This document shows, one piece after another, positions 19,487-31,446 of a stretch of DNA of 64,000 nt. The translations under genes were made by a program, and so were the position numbers. Location of the stretch: positions 1 to 64,000 of the forward strand of contig CAITPI010000010.1 in assembly GCA_903894295.1 (NCBI GenBank), read 5' to 3'. The stretch comes from an uncultured Acidimicrobiaceae bacterium (GTDB lineage: Bacteria > Actinomycetota > Acidimicrobiia > Acidimicrobiales > RAAP-2). Position 1 is the first letter of the stretch. Every line of letters starts with the position of its first letter. The notes under the pieces are model-generated. The model saw only the letters and a program-made list of their open reading frames with translations, was not told the origin of the DNA and ran no database searches.

Positions 19487-20208
19487 GCCTGTTCCGCGAC
19501 CGGGGGGTGGTGCTGCGGACCATGCGTCTTGGCGAGGCCGACCGGATCGTGACCTTGCTCACCGAGTCCCACGGGAAGGTGCGGGCGGTGGCCAAAGGCG
19601 TGCGGAGGACCAAGTCCAAGTTCGGTTCCCGACTGGAGCCTCTGAGCCACGTCGCCCTGCTCGGATGGCAGGGCCGGGGTGATCTCGACATCGTGAACCA
19701 GGTCGAGGTGATCGACACCTTCCGGGCGGTACGGGAGGACCTCGACCGGATCGGGGCCGGCCTGTCCATGCTGGAAGTGGTCGACCAGGTGGCCCAGGAG
19801 CAGCACGCCAACCCGGCCCTGTACCGCATGCTGGTCGGAGCGCTCGGTGCGCTGGCCCAGGCCAACTCGCCGATGGTCTCTCCCGCCTTCTTCCTCAAGG
19901 TGTTGGTGCTCGAAGGCACGGCACCGTATCTGGACGGATGCGTCTCCTGTGGCGAAGAGGACGAGGCCTTGCTGGTGGCCTTCGACCTCCTGGAGGGAGG
20001 CGTGCTGTGCCGGAGTTGTCGCCGGGGCCGTCCGCTCTCGCCGGAGGCGCTCGTCCTGATGCGACGGACACTCGGTGGGGGCCTCGCCGGGGTATTGGGC
20101 GAACCCCGGTCTCCGTTGACCGACGAGGTGATGACGGTGGCCACCGAAGCGATGGAGATCCACCTCGACCGCCGGCTCCGCTCGGTCCGGTCCGGGACCC
20201 TGGCCTGA
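19483..20208 (+). CDS. recO: DNA repair protein RecO
   Basis: [53 protein letters not shown] plus zinc-binding CVSCG...CRSC. Confidence 0.94.
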   Translation: [241 protein letters not shown]

Positions 20209-21638
20209 TGGAGTCTCCACGTGGCGCCGGACGCCCCACCGACGGAGCGGGGACGGGGGAGGGTGCCGGTGGACCGGTGCTGTTCTGGTTCCGGCGGGAT
20301 CTCCGGCTGACCGACCATCCAGCGTTGGCCGCGGCGGTGGACGACGCCCGGGAGCGGGGCGTGGAGGTCATCCCCTTCTTCGTGGTTGATCCGGAACTCC
20401 TTGCCTCGGCCGGGGTGTACCGTCGGGCCTTCCTGGCCGACTGCCTTGCCGCCTTGCGGGAGTCCCTGGGTGGACACCTGGTGCTGCGTCGGGGCCGGGC
20501 CGGCGACGTGGTGCCCGCCCTGGCCCGGGAGGCCGGGGCGTCGCTCGTCGTGGCCACCGGGGACTGCGCGCCCTTCGGCCGGGCCCGGGATCGTGGCGTC
20601 ATCGAGGCGCTCGAGGCCGACGGCCGAGCCCTCATGCGTATTTCGTCGCCCTACGCGGTCGCCCCGGGCCGGGTGTTGTCGGGATCGGGTACGCCCTACC
20701 GGGTGTTCACCCCGTTCAAGAAGGCGTGGCTGGCCCATGGCTGGCCGGCACCGTCGCCGGGCGTGACCGGACCGTGGGGATCGCTCGCCAGCGACCAGGA
20801 CGCGTCCGACGTGGCCCCGGTGCGCCCGGAGCCGGAGTTCCATCGCCCGGCGGGCGAGGCCGGAGCGGCCGCGGCGCTCGACCGCTTTCTGGCCGACGCC
20901 GTGGAGGGGTATGGCGACGACCGCAACCGCCCGGACCTCGACGGGACGTCCCAACTCTCTCCGCACCTGCGGTTCGGGACCATCCACCCGCGTCAGATCC
21001 TGGCCCGACTCGGCTCCGGCCAGGGGGCGGACAACTTCCGGTCCGAGATCGCCTGGCGGGAGTTCTACGCCGACGTCCTGTGGCACCAGCCGGATTCGGC
21101 CTACCGGTCGCTCCATGCCGTCGGGGAGTACCTTCATTGGGACTCGGGACCCGAGGCCGACGCCCGCTTTGCGGCCTGGTGTGAAGGTCGCACCGGCGTT
21201 CCCATGGTCGATGCCGGCATGCGTCAACTGCTTCAAGAAGGGTGGATGCACAACCGGGTGCGGATGCTGGCTGCTTCGTATCTGGTGAAGGACCTGCACG
21301 TGGACTGGCGGCGGGGTGCCCGGCACTTCATGACCCATCTGGCCGATGCCGATGTGGCCTCCAACCAGCACGGTTGGCAGTGGGTGGCGGGGACCGGGAC
21401 CGATGCCGCCCCCTTCTACCGGATCTTCAATCCCGACATCCAGGCGGCCCGCTTCGACCCCGACGGCAGCTACGTGAGGCGGTATGTCCCCGAGGTCGGT
21501 ACTCCGGAGTACCCGCCACCGCTGGTTGACCACTCGCTCGAGCGTCATGAGGCGCTGGCCCGCTGGGAAGCCGCCAAGGTGGTGTCGGAGGCCGCCGGTT
21601 CCGGCCCATCACCCGGGCCCGATCGGTCCGGTTCCTGA
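20208..21638 (+). CDS. Deoxyribodipyrimidine photolyase (cryptochrome/photolyase family)
   Basis: VLFWFRRDLRLTDHPALAAAV; SQLSPHLRFGTIHPRQI; WREFYADVLWH; DAGMRQLLQEGWMHNRVRMLAASYLVKDL; FNPDIQAARFDPDGSYVRRYVPEV. Confidence 0.95.
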   Translation: MESPRGAGRPTDGAGTGEGAGGPVLFWFRRDLRLTDHPALAAAVDDARERGVEVIPFFVVDPELLASAGVYRRAFLADCLAALRESLGGHLVLRRGRAGDVVPALAREAGASLVVATGDCAPFGRARDRGVIEALEADGRALMRISSPYAVAPGRVLSGSGTPYRVFTPFKKAWLAHGWPAPSPGVTGPWGSLASDQDASDVAPVRPEPEFHRPAGEAGAAAALDRFLADAVEGYGDDRNRPDLDGTSQLSPHLRFGTIHPRQILARLGSGQGADNFRSEIAWREFYADVLWHQPDSAYRSLHAVGEYLHWDSGPEADARFAAWCEGRTGVPMVDAGMRQLLQEGWMHNRVRMLAASYLVKDLHVDWRRGARHFMTHLADADVASNQHGWQWVAGTGTDAAPFYRIFNPDIQAARFDPDGSYVRRYVPEVGTPEYPPPLVDHSLERHEALARWEAAKVVSEAAGSGPSPGPDRSGS

Positions 21639-21647
21639 CCCTCGGCC

Positions 21648-22757
21648 GTGACCTCTCCCTTCGGCGTCTATGTACACGTGCCGTTCTGTCGGCACCGGTG
21701 CGACTACTGCGCGTTTGCCACCTACACCGACCGGGACCACCTGATGGAGGCGTACGTCCATGCCCTCGGTGAGGAGCTCCGCCGTGGCATCGACGACGGC
21801 GGGATCCCTCCGGCTTCGTCGGTGTTCGTCGGCGGGGGGACCCCCTCCAGACTCCCGGCCGACTGGTTGGCGTCGGTCCTGGTCGCCATTCCGCGTCAGC
21901 CCGGGGCCGAGGTCACGGTCGAGTGCAATCCCGAAGATGTGACCGAAGCCCTGCTGGCCACCTACCGCTCGGCCGGGGTGACCCGTGTCTCGCTCGGCGT
22001 CCAGTCCACGGTGCCCCACGTCCTGGAAGGGCTGGGTCGTCGTCACGGTCCACCCCAGGTGAACTCGGCGGCCGAACTGGTGGCCTCGGCCGGGTTCGCC
22101 TCGTGGAACATGGACCTCATCATGGGTGGGGCCGGTGAACGCAAGGAGGACTGGCAGCAGAGCCTCGACGAGGTGTTGGGCCTCCCGGACCCCCCGCCCC
22201 ACATCAGCGCCTACGCCCTGACGGTCGAACCGGGGACCCCGTTGTCCCGCTCCCCGGACCGCCATCCCGACGATGACCAGCAGGCCGACCGCTACGAGTG
22301 GGCCGATGCCCGGTTGGCCGAGGCCGGCTACCGCTGGGAGGAGATCTCCAACTGGGCCCGGCCCGGCCATGAGTGCCGGCACAACCACCTCTACTGGTCC
22401 CAGGGCAACTACCGGGGGCTCGGTTCGGCTGCCCACTCCCACCAGGACGGTCGGCGCTGGTGGAACGTGCGGACCCCCGACCGCTACGTGGCCCTGGTCC
22501 ACTCCGGAGCGTCGCCGGTGGCCGCCGAGGAACGACTGGACGAGAGTCAGCGCCGTTTCGAGCGTCTGGCGCTGCTGCTGCGCACACCGGCCGGGGTGCC
22601 GGCCGAAGCCCTGTCGGGAGACCTTGATGACCTCGTGACCATCGAAGCCGGACGGGCGGTCCTGACCCGGCGGGGCCGGCTGCTGGCCAACGCCGTTTCG
22701 GCCCGGCTGGTCGATCCCGGGTCCTCCACCTCCGGGCCGGTCGACGCTCCCACCTGA
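21648..22757 (+). CDS. hemW: HemW-like radical SAM heme chaperone / coproporphyrinogen dehydrogenase-like
   Basis: FGVYVHVPFCRHRCDYCAFATYT (CX3CX2C), VFVGGGTPSRL, NMDLIMGGAGERKEDW, HNHLYWSQGNYRGLGSAAHS. Confidence 0.9.
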   Translation: MTSPFGVYVHVPFCRHRCDYCAFATYTDRDHLMEAYVHALGEELRRGIDDGGIPPASSVFVGGGTPSRLPADWLASVLVAIPRQPGAEVTVECNPEDVTEALLATYRSAGVTRVSLGVQSTVPHVLEGLGRRHGPPQVNSAAELVASAGFASWNMDLIMGGAGERKEDWQQSLDEVLGLPDPPPHISAYALTVEPGTPLSRSPDRHPDDDQQADRYEWADARLAEAGYRWEEISNWARPGHECRHNHLYWSQGNYRGLGSAAHSHQDGRRWWNVRTPDRYVALVHSGASPVAAEERLDESQRRFERLALLLRTPAGVPAEALSGDLDDLVTIEAGRAVLTRRGRLLANAVSARLVDPGSSTSGPVDAPT

Positions 22758-22949
22758 TGGAGGGGGTATGCCGACGCCGGAACCGTCCCTCCGGGTGCCC
22801 CTCTGGGAGGTCCACCTGGCAATCCGACCGGTGACACTTCCCCCATGGTGTGGGTGAGAGACCAGCTGGTCGAACCGGAAAACCGCACGGCATCGACGGG
22901 TGAGAGACGTACCAACGGTGCGGACTGCCACTACGTAGGGCATGGAAGC

Positions 22950-23186
22950 ATGACGGTAAGTGTGAGTCTCCCTGACGGGGATGTTGGGTTCCTTGACGCC
23001 TGCGCCGCGTCCCGGCGCATCACCTCCCGTGCGGCCGTGCTCCACAAGGCGGTGCGCCTTTTGCGCGCATCGGGATTTTTAGGTGCCTGTGAGCAGACCC
23101 GGACGTCGGGCCGCCACGGCCAGGGGCAGCCGGTACGATGCACGCCATGGCTGATGAGGAAGTCTCTCCCGACGCGTCCGACCTGA
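22950..23186 (+). pseudogene. Ribbon-helix-helix antitoxin-like remnant
   Basis: MTVSVSLPDGDVGFLDACAASRRITSRAAVLHKAVRLLRAS resembles RHH antitoxin N-termini; the remainder (QTRTSGRHGQGQPVRCTPWLMRKSLPTRPT) is unrelated and runs into glyS. Confidence 0.5.
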
Positions 23187-24475
23187 TGGAGAAGGTGGTG
23201 GGTCTCTGCAAACGGCGGGGCCTCATCTTCCAGTCTGCCGAGATCTACGGCGGCTTCCGCTCGACCTACGACTACGGCCCCTTGGGCGTGAACCTGCTGC
23301 GCAACGTGAAGAATGCCTGGTGGATGTCGATGGTCCAGTGCCGGGACGACGTGGTCGGCCTCGACGCCGCCATCCTCTCGCCGCCGGCGGTGTGGGCCGC
23401 GTCGGGCCACCTCGCCACCTTCACCGACCCCTTGGTCGACTGCATGAAGTGCCACCAGCGCTGGCGGGAGGACAAGATCGACGGGGTCTGTCCCTCGTGC
23501 GGCTCCCGGGAGTTCACCGAGGCCCGTGCCTTCAACCTGATGTTCAAGACCCATGCCGGACCGTTGGAGGACGAGGGGGCGGTGGCCTACCTGCGCCCCG
23601 AGACGGCGCAGGGCATGTTCACGAACTTTGCCAACGTCCTCCAGACCACCCGGATGAAGCCGCCGTTCGGGATTGCCCAGGTCGGGAAGTCGTTCCGCAA
23701 CGAGATCACACCACAGAACTTCGTCTTCCGGACCCGGGAGTTCGAACAGATGGAGATGGAGTACTTCGTGCCGCCGGCCGAAGCCGCGACGTGGTTCGAC
23801 TACTGGCTGGCCCAGCGGTTCCAGTGGTATCTCGACCTCGGGATCCCCGAGGATCGGCTGCGCCTCCGGCACCACGAGACGAGCGAGCTGTCGCACTACT
23901 CGTCGGCCACGGCGGACGTCGAGTTCCTGTTCCCGTGGGGCTGGGACGAACTGGAAGGCGTGGCCAACCGGGGGGAGTTCGACCTCCAGGCCCACGCCGC
24001 CGCCTCGGGGGAGAAGCTCGAGTACTACGACCAGTCGACCAACGAGCGCTACGTGCCCCACGTCATCGAGCCGGCAGCCGGGGCCACCCGCACCATGATG
24101 GCCTTCCTTCTCGCCGCCTACCACGAAGACGAAGTCGGCGGAGAGGCCCGGACCGTGCTCCGGCTGCACCCGCGTCTGGCCCCCTACCAGGTGGGGGTCC
24201 TGCCACTGTCCAAGAAGGACACCCTGGAGCCGTTGGCCCGGGAGGTGCTGACCTCGCTCCAGCCCCATTTCCTGTGCGACTACGACACCACCCAGTCGAT
24301 CGGCAAGCGGTACCGGCGCCAGGATGAAGTCGGGACCCCATGGTGTGTGACGGTGGACTTCGACTCGCTGGAGGACCGGGCCGTGACGGTGCGGGACCGT
24401 GATACCACCGAACAGGTGCGTGTCCCCATCGACTCGCTGGTGGCCGAGCTCCGTCGCCGTCTCGACGCCTCCTAG
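23147..24475 (+). CDS. glyS: Glycyl-tRNA synthetase (dimeric type)
   Basis: LMEKVVGLCKRRGLIFQSAEIYGGFRSTYDYGPLGVNLLRNVKNAWW; LRPETAQGMFTNFANV; GKSFRNEITPQNFVFRTREFEQMEMEYFV. Confidence 0.96.
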   Translation: MADEEVSPDASDLMEKVVGLCKRRGLIFQSAEIYGGFRSTYDYGPLGVNLLRNVKNAWWMSMVQCRDDVVGLDAAILSPPAVWAASGHLATFTDPLVDCMKCHQRWREDKIDGVCPSCGSREFTEARAFNLMFKTHAGPLEDEGAVAYLRPETAQGMFTNFANVLQTTRMKPPFGIAQVGKSFRNEITPQNFVFRTREFEQMEMEYFVPPAEAATWFDYWLAQRFQWYLDLGIPEDRLRLRHHETSELSHYSSATADVEFLFPWGWDELEGVANRGEFDLQAHAAASGEKLEYYDQSTNERYVPHVIEPAAGATRTMMAFLLAAYHEDEVGGEARTVLRLHPRLAPYQVGVLPLSKKDTLEPLAREVLTSLQPHFLCDYDTTQSIGKRYRRQDEVGTPWCVTVDFDSLEDRAVTVRDRDTTEQVRVPIDSLVAELRRRLDAS

Positions 24476-24629
24476 ATGCACCCCGCCGGCCGGCCCGATG
24501 GCGGGTGGCCGTCGCCCGATGATCCTGATGTTCCCTTGGCGCAGCCCCGGGCCGGTAGGCTAGGTGTTTGGCGTTGTGTTCGGGCAACGATGCCAGCTGC
24601 ACTTCCCGTCGAGTAGGAGATTCCTCCCC

Positions 24630-27395
24630 ATGCCGTTCGTTTTTGACTTTGACCACAAGCACCGCAGTGCCCCGATGGAGATGAAGGATCTCCTCGGTGG
24701 CAAGGGCGCCAACCTGGCCGAGATGACCTCCGTCCTCGAGTTGCCGGTGCCGCCGGGCTTCACCATCGCCACCACGGCGTGCCGGGAGTACATGGACGGC
24801 GGTTGGCCCGACAGCCTGACCGCCGAGATCGGCCGGGCCCGGGTCCGTCTCGAGAAGAAGATGGGCAAGCGCATCGGCGATCCCGAGGACCCGCTGCTCG
24901 TCTCCGTGCGGTCGGGAGCAAAATTCTCCATGCCGGGCATGATGGACACGGTCCTCAACCTCGGCCTGAATGACAAGTCGGTCGAGGGTCTGGCCCGTCA
25001 GACCAACGACGAGCGTTTCGCCTACGACTCCTACCGCCGATTTGTGGCCATGTATGGCCGCATCGTGCTCGGTGTGCCGGGCGAGGAGTTCGACTCCCTG
25101 CTCGATGCCGCCAAGGAACTGGCCGGGACCGAGTCGGATGCCGGCATCCCGATCGAACTGCTCCGTTATCTGGTGGATGCCTACCAGCAGATCGTGGAAC
25201 GCCACACCGGCCATCCCTTCCCCCAGGATCCCGATGACCAGTTGCGCGGCGCCATCGAAGCCGTGTTTGCCTCATGGAACGGCCCCCGGGCCATCGCCTA
25301 CCGGAACCGCGAGCGCATCGCCCACGACCTCGGCACGGCGGTCAACGTCCAGGCCATGGTGTTCGGCAACCGGGACGACAACTCGGGCACCGGCGTCGGC
25401 TTCACCCGTGACCCGGCGGCCGGAACCCGGGGCGAGTACGGCGACTTCCTCGTCAACGCCCAGGGCGAAGACGTGGTGGCCGGCATCCGCAACACCGAGC
25501 CGCTCTCGGCCCTCGCCGAGAAGTTTCCGAAGATCCACAAGGAACTCCTCGCCATCTTCGCCCGCCTCGAGGCCCACTACCGGGACATGTGTGACACCGA
25601 GTTCACCATCGAGCAGGGCAAGCTGTGGATGCTCCAGACCCGGGTGGGCAAGCGCACCGGGCGGGCCGCCTTGAAGATGGCGGTCGACATGGTGGGTGAG
25701 CGGGTCATCAAGCTGACCCGGGAGGAGGCCATCGGCCGCATCACCGGCGAACACCTCGAACAGGTGCTCCATCCGCAGTTCGCCAGCACCGGTCACACCG
25801 TTCTGGTGAAGGGCCTTGGGGCCTCCCCGGGCGCGGCGGTGGGTCGGGTCTACCTGACCGCCGATGCGGCCCAGGAGGCGGCCGAACGGGGCGAAAAGGT
25901 CGTGCTGGTCCGCTCGGAAACCTCCCCGGAAGACGTGCACGGCATGCTGGCCGCCGAAGGCATCCTGACCGCCCGGGGCGGCCTGGTCAGCCACGCCGCC
26001 GTGGTGGCCCGGGGCTGGGGCACGCCGGCGGTTGTCGGCGCCGAGGCGATCCGGATCGCTCCGCACTCGTTCAGCGTTGGCGACATCACGGTCGAAGAAG
26101 GTGACTGGATCTCGGTGGACGGGACGAACGGCACCGTCGTGCTCGGTCAGGTCGAAGTCATCGCCGGAGCCACGCCACCGGAGTTCGACACCATCCTTGG
26201 CTGGGCCGACAAGGTCCGGAGCGGACATCTCGGGGTCCGGGCCAACGCCGACAACGGGCCGGACGCCACGAACGCCCGCCAGATGGGGGCCGAGGGCATT
26301 GGACTTTGCCGCACCGAGCACATGTTCCTCGCCGAGGACCGCCTGCCCATCGTGCGCCGCATGATCCTGGCCGACACGCCGGCGGAGGAAGAGCGGGCCC
26401 TCGAGGCGCTCCGGGTGGCCCAGCGCGCCGACTTCCTCGAGATCCTCGAGGCGATGGACGGCCTGCCGGTGACGATCCGCCTGCTGGATCCACCACTGCA
26501 CGAGTTCCTGCCCCACACCGAGGAACTGGCCATCAAGGAGGCGACGGTCGGTCTCACCGCCGAGGAAGTTGCCCTCTACGAGGCGGCCAAGACGTGGCAC
26601 GAGTTCAACCCGATGCTCGGCACCCGCGGCGTCCGTCTCGGCGTGATCAAGCCCGGTCTCTACGCCATGCAGGTCCGGGCCCTCATGGAGGCGGCCCTTG
26701 ACCGGGTGGCCGCCGGTGGCCACCCGATCGTCGAGATCATGATTCCCCTGACCGTCTCGCGGGAGGAGTTGGCGCTCGCCCGGGGCTGGGTGACCTCCGC
26801 CATCCACGCGGCCGAACTGGAAGAGCAGCGCAACAAGCGGGGCAAGGGCGCCAAGGCCGGCACGCTCGAGGTGCTGATCGGCACCATGATCGAGACCCCC
26901 CGGGCCGCCCTGCGGGCCGGCGAGATTGCCGAAGAGGCCGACTTCTTCTCGTTCGGCACCAACGACCTCACCCAGATGACGTTCGGCTTCAGCCGGGACG
27001 ACGTGGAAGGTCGCATGATGTCGGCCTATCTCGAAGAGGGCCTGCTCAAGCGGAACCCCTTCGAGGTCGTCGACGCCGATGGCGTGGGCGAACTGGTCCG
27101 CCTCGGCACCGAGCGGGGTCGGGCCACCCGGCCGTCGCTGAAGGTCGGTGTCTGTGGCGAGCACGGCGGCGATCCCGAGTCGATCGCCACCTTCGCCAAG
27201 GCCGGTCTCGACTACGTCAGCTGCTCGCCCTTCAGGGTGCCGATCGCCCGCCTGGCGGCCGCCCAGGCCGTGCTGGCCGGGGATACGGCCGAGCGCCAGG
27301 GTGCGCTCAAGGCATCGGCTCCGGCCAGGAAGGTTGCCGCCAGGAAGGCTCCGGCCAGGAAGGCTCCGGCCAAGAAGGCCACCGACCGGAAGTAA
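24630..27395 (+). CDS. ppdK: Pyruvate, phosphate dikinase
   Basis: LLGGKGANLAEMTSVLELPVPPGFTIATTACREY; GGLVSHAAVVARGWGTPAVVGAE (phospho-His); GIGLCRTEHMFL; VGVCGEHGGDPES. Confidence 0.97.
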   Translation: MPFVFDFDHKHRSAPMEMKDLLGGKGANLAEMTSVLELPVPPGFTIATTACREYMDGGWPDSLTAEIGRARVRLEKKMGKRIGDPEDPLLVSVRSGAKFSMPGMMDTVLNLGLNDKSVEGLARQTNDERFAYDSYRRFVAMYGRIVLGVPGEEFDSLLDAAKELAGTESDAGIPIELLRYLVDAYQQIVERHTGHPFPQDPDDQLRGAIEAVFASWNGPRAIAYRNRERIAHDLGTAVNVQAMVFGNRDDNSGTGVGFTRDPAAGTRGEYGDFLVNAQGEDVVAGIRNTEPLSALAEKFPKIHKELLAIFARLEAHYRDMCDTEFTIEQGKLWMLQTRVGKRTGRAALKMAVDMVGERVIKLTREEAIGRITGEHLEQVLHPQFASTGHTVLVKGLGASPGAAVGRVYLTADAAQEAAERGEKVVLVRSETSPEDVHGMLAAEGILTARGGLVSHAAVVARGWGTPAVVGAEAIRIAPHSFSVGDITVEEGDWISVDGTNGTVVLGQVEVIAGATPPEFDTILGWADKVRSGHLGVRANADNGPDATNARQMGAEGIGLCRTEHMFLAEDRLPIVRRMILADTPAEEERALEALRVAQRADFLEILEAMDGLPVTIRLLDPPLHEFLPHTEELAIKEATVGLTAEEVALYEAAKTWHEFNPMLGTRGVRLGVIKPGLYAMQVRALMEAALDRVAAGGHPIVEIMIPLTVSREELALARGWVTSAIHAAELEEQRNKRGKGAKAGTLEVLIGTMIETPRAALRAGEIAEEADFFSFGTNDLTQMTFGFSRDDVEGRMMSAYLEEGLLKRNPFEVVDADGVGELVRLGTERGRATRPSLKVGVCGEHGGDPESIATFAKAGLDYVSCSPFRVPIARLAAAQAVLAGDTAERQGALKASAPARKVAARKAPARKAPAKKATDRK

Positions 27396-27473
27396 GGCAC
27401 GGATTCCGGCGTCATCCGCACCCCGGGGACCCCGGGGAACGGATGACCCACAGACGCGGTACCGTCATCCCCT

Positions 27474-29362
27474 ATGGGGATACCCGACGAGGATGTCGCC
27501 CGGGTGCGGGCGGCCACAGACATCGTGTCGCTGGTGGGCGAGCATGCCGCGCTGAAGCGGGTCGGTACCCGGTGGGTGGGACTCTGTCCGTTCCACGGAG
27601 AGAAGTCGCCGTCGTTCAGCGTGAATGCCGAAGCCGGCGTCTACTACTGCTTCGGCTGCCAGGCCAAAGGTGACGTCATCACCTTTGTCCGCTCCATGGA
27701 ACATCTCGACTTCGTCGATGCCGTGCGGCGCCTGGCCGACAAGGCCGGGATCACCATCCATGAAGACGCCTCGGCCGGTCGTGACAGCCAGAAGCGCAAG
27801 GTCTTCCTCGACGCCATGGAGGAAGCCACCGAGTGGTATCACCAGCGACTGCTGACCGCACCGGATGCCGGAGCGGCCCGGACCTATCTGCGTAGCCGGG
27901 GCTACGACGGTGATGCCGTGCGCCGGTTCCGTATGGGCTGGGCCCCCGATGGTTGGGACGTGCTGTGCGAGGCCCTGAAACTCAGCGAAGAGGTGGCGGT
28001 CGGCGCCGGGTTGGGCTTTGTGAACCGACGGGGTCGCCTGCAGGACTCCTTCCGGGCCCGGGTCCTCTTTCCCATCTGCGATCCTTCCGGCCATCCGGTG
28101 GCCCTCGGCGGCCGGATCCTGCCCGGGAGTTCCGATCCGGCCAAGTACAAGAATTCGACCGAAACGCCGATCTACTCGAAGCGTCGCACCCTCTACGCCC
28201 TCAACTGGGCCAAGAAGGACATCATCTCTTCGGGCGAGGTGGTGGTTTGCGAGGGCTACACCGACGTCATCGGCTTCTTCGAGGCGGGGGTACCCCGGGC
28301 CGTGGCCACCTGCGGCACCGCGCTGGCCGAGGAGCACGTCAAGCTGCTCAGGAACTTTGCCACCCGCATCGTGCTCGCCTTCGACGCCGACGGCGCGGGC
28401 CAGTCGGCCGCCAGCCGTTTCTACGAGTGGGAGAAGCGCCTCGAGATCGATGTGGCCGTGGCGGCACTGCCACCGGGAAGTGACCCGGCCGACCTGGCCC
28501 GGAGTGACCCGGAGGCCCTGCGCTCGGCGGTGGCTGACGCCCGCCCCTTCCTGCAGTTCCGCCTGGAGCGGATCCTGGCCGCCGCCGACCTCACCACACC
28601 CGAAGGCCGGGCCCGGGCCGCCGATGCGGCGCTTGGGGCGGTGGCCGAGCATCCCGACAACCTCGTGCGCGACCAGTACGTGATGCTGGTGGCCGAGCGC
28701 TGCCGGCTCGAGCCGGTGGCCCTGCGGGACCGTCTGGAACTGATCCGTCGGGAAGGGCCACGTCAGCCCCAGGGCAGGAAGGAGTCCGGCCCGAACCGGA
28801 CCGGATACACGAACGCGGCCGAGGGCCACCAGGAATCCGATCCCTACGACCCCGGTCCCTACGACCCCGAAGGCGGGTCAGGGCCCGCCCGTGGCGCCGG
28901 AGTCTCCCGGGCGGGAACCACCGGGGAGTTCCGGCCCGGTCTTGAGGCGCTCCGGTGGGCCATCCATCAACCCGAAGTCATCGGGGACCGGCTGGAAGCT
29001 CCACTCTTCCGGGATCCGTTGCAGCGGGCGACCTTTCTGGCCCTCATCGAGGCCGACGACATCCATCAGGCCATGGACCGGTCTCCGGAAAGTGTCCGCA
29101 CACTTCTCAGCCGGCTTGCCGTGGAGGAGCCGTTGGCGGAACCGGAAGACGTGGTGATGCAGCTCGTCCGGGATTCCGCCCGTCACGAGTTGGCGATCGT
29201 CACCAACGAGGCCCGTCACTCGACCGAGGCGATGACCCAGGCGGCCGCTGCGTCGGTGTGGTTCCAGCAGCTCGATGATCCCGGCACCTCTACCGAAGCC
29301 GCCCGGCAGTTGGTAGCGTGGATCGTGGCGAGAACCGATGGCCTGCCGGGGGGCGATGACGC

Positions 29363-29366
<4 letters not shown>
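27474..29366 (+). CDS. dnaG: DNA primase DnaG
   Basis: Zn finger VGLCPFHGEKSPSFSVNAEAGVYYCFGCQAKGD; TOPRIM VVVCEGYTDVIGFFEAG and VLAFDADGAGQSAA. Confidence 0.96.
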
Positions 29367-30787
<1,421 letters not shown>

Positions 30788-30865
30788 GAACCGGATCTCG
30801 TTCGGGCCGTCTCGTGCCGGGTGTTCAGGAGTCGACAGCGGTCGGCGGCGAAAAGGATCTCCGGA

Positions 30866-31207
30866 CTAGCTGGCGTCGCGGAAGCGGTCGTGCAGCACGT
30901 GGGCCAGCTCTTCGGTGAGATCGATGATCACCGCGTCGGCCATGTCGCCACGGTTCCGCCATCCGATGCCGATGCTGACCAGGTCGCGGGACCATTCCCG
31001 AACGAGAATCCCCGCCGCCCGGCACTTGGCCCATGACGCCCCGGGAACCACGGGAACCGGTCCGGGCGACGTGGCCGGTGCACCCTGGCTGTCCGCACCG
31101 GCCCGATGGCGGCGAAACGGCGCCTCTCGGCGACCGATGACGAAGCCGGTGACGAAGGCGGCGGCGGTGGCGGCGGCGGTGGCAACTCGGAACTTCACGG
31201 GGCACAT
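30866..31207 (-). CDS. Hypothetical protein with N-terminal TM/signal segment
   Basis: 113 aa, MCPVKFRVATAAATAAAFVTGFVIGRREAP...VREWSRDLVSIGIGWRNRGDMADAVIIDLTEELAHVL. Confidence 0.5.
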   Translation of the reverse strand: MCPVKFRVATAAATAAAFVTGFVIGRREAPFRRHRAGADSQGAPATSPGPVPVVPGASWAKCRAAGILVREWSRDLVSIGIGWRNRGDMADAVIIDLTEELAHVLHDRFRDAS

Positions 31208-31321
31208 TGTGCCCTCATTGACGCAAACGTGCCATTCGTGTGTTCCACGGGTGGATCACCGACTAATCTTGCTCCTTGGGCCGTCCCACCGTTGGTTGGT
31301 GACCGGGGCGGTCCGGGGTTT

Positions 31322-31397
31322 TCCGGGGTAGCTCAATCGGCAGAGCATCTGACTGTTAATCAGAGGGTTGAGAGTTCGAGTCTCTCCCCCGGAGCCA
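31322..31397 (+). tRNA. tRNA-Asn(GTT), CCA encoded
   Basis: TCCGGGG...CCCCGGA acceptor, anticodon loop CTGTTAA in TCTGA/TCAGA stem, T-loop TTCGAGT, 3' GCCA. Confidence 0.95.
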
Positions 31398-31446
31398 TCG
31401 TCAACTGTGGTGTGCATCCCACAGCGTCTTGCCCGGAAGGACGGCC

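Noticed and set aside
22845-22949. N-terminal extension of the RHH-like ORF
   Set aside because: The RHH similarity starts at MTVSVSLPD (22950); the upstream 35 codons look like read-through leader.
25272-27164. 630-aa minus-strand ORF opposite ppdK
   Set aside because: Antisense frame of a highly conserved coding gene; composition typical of GC-rich frame shadows.
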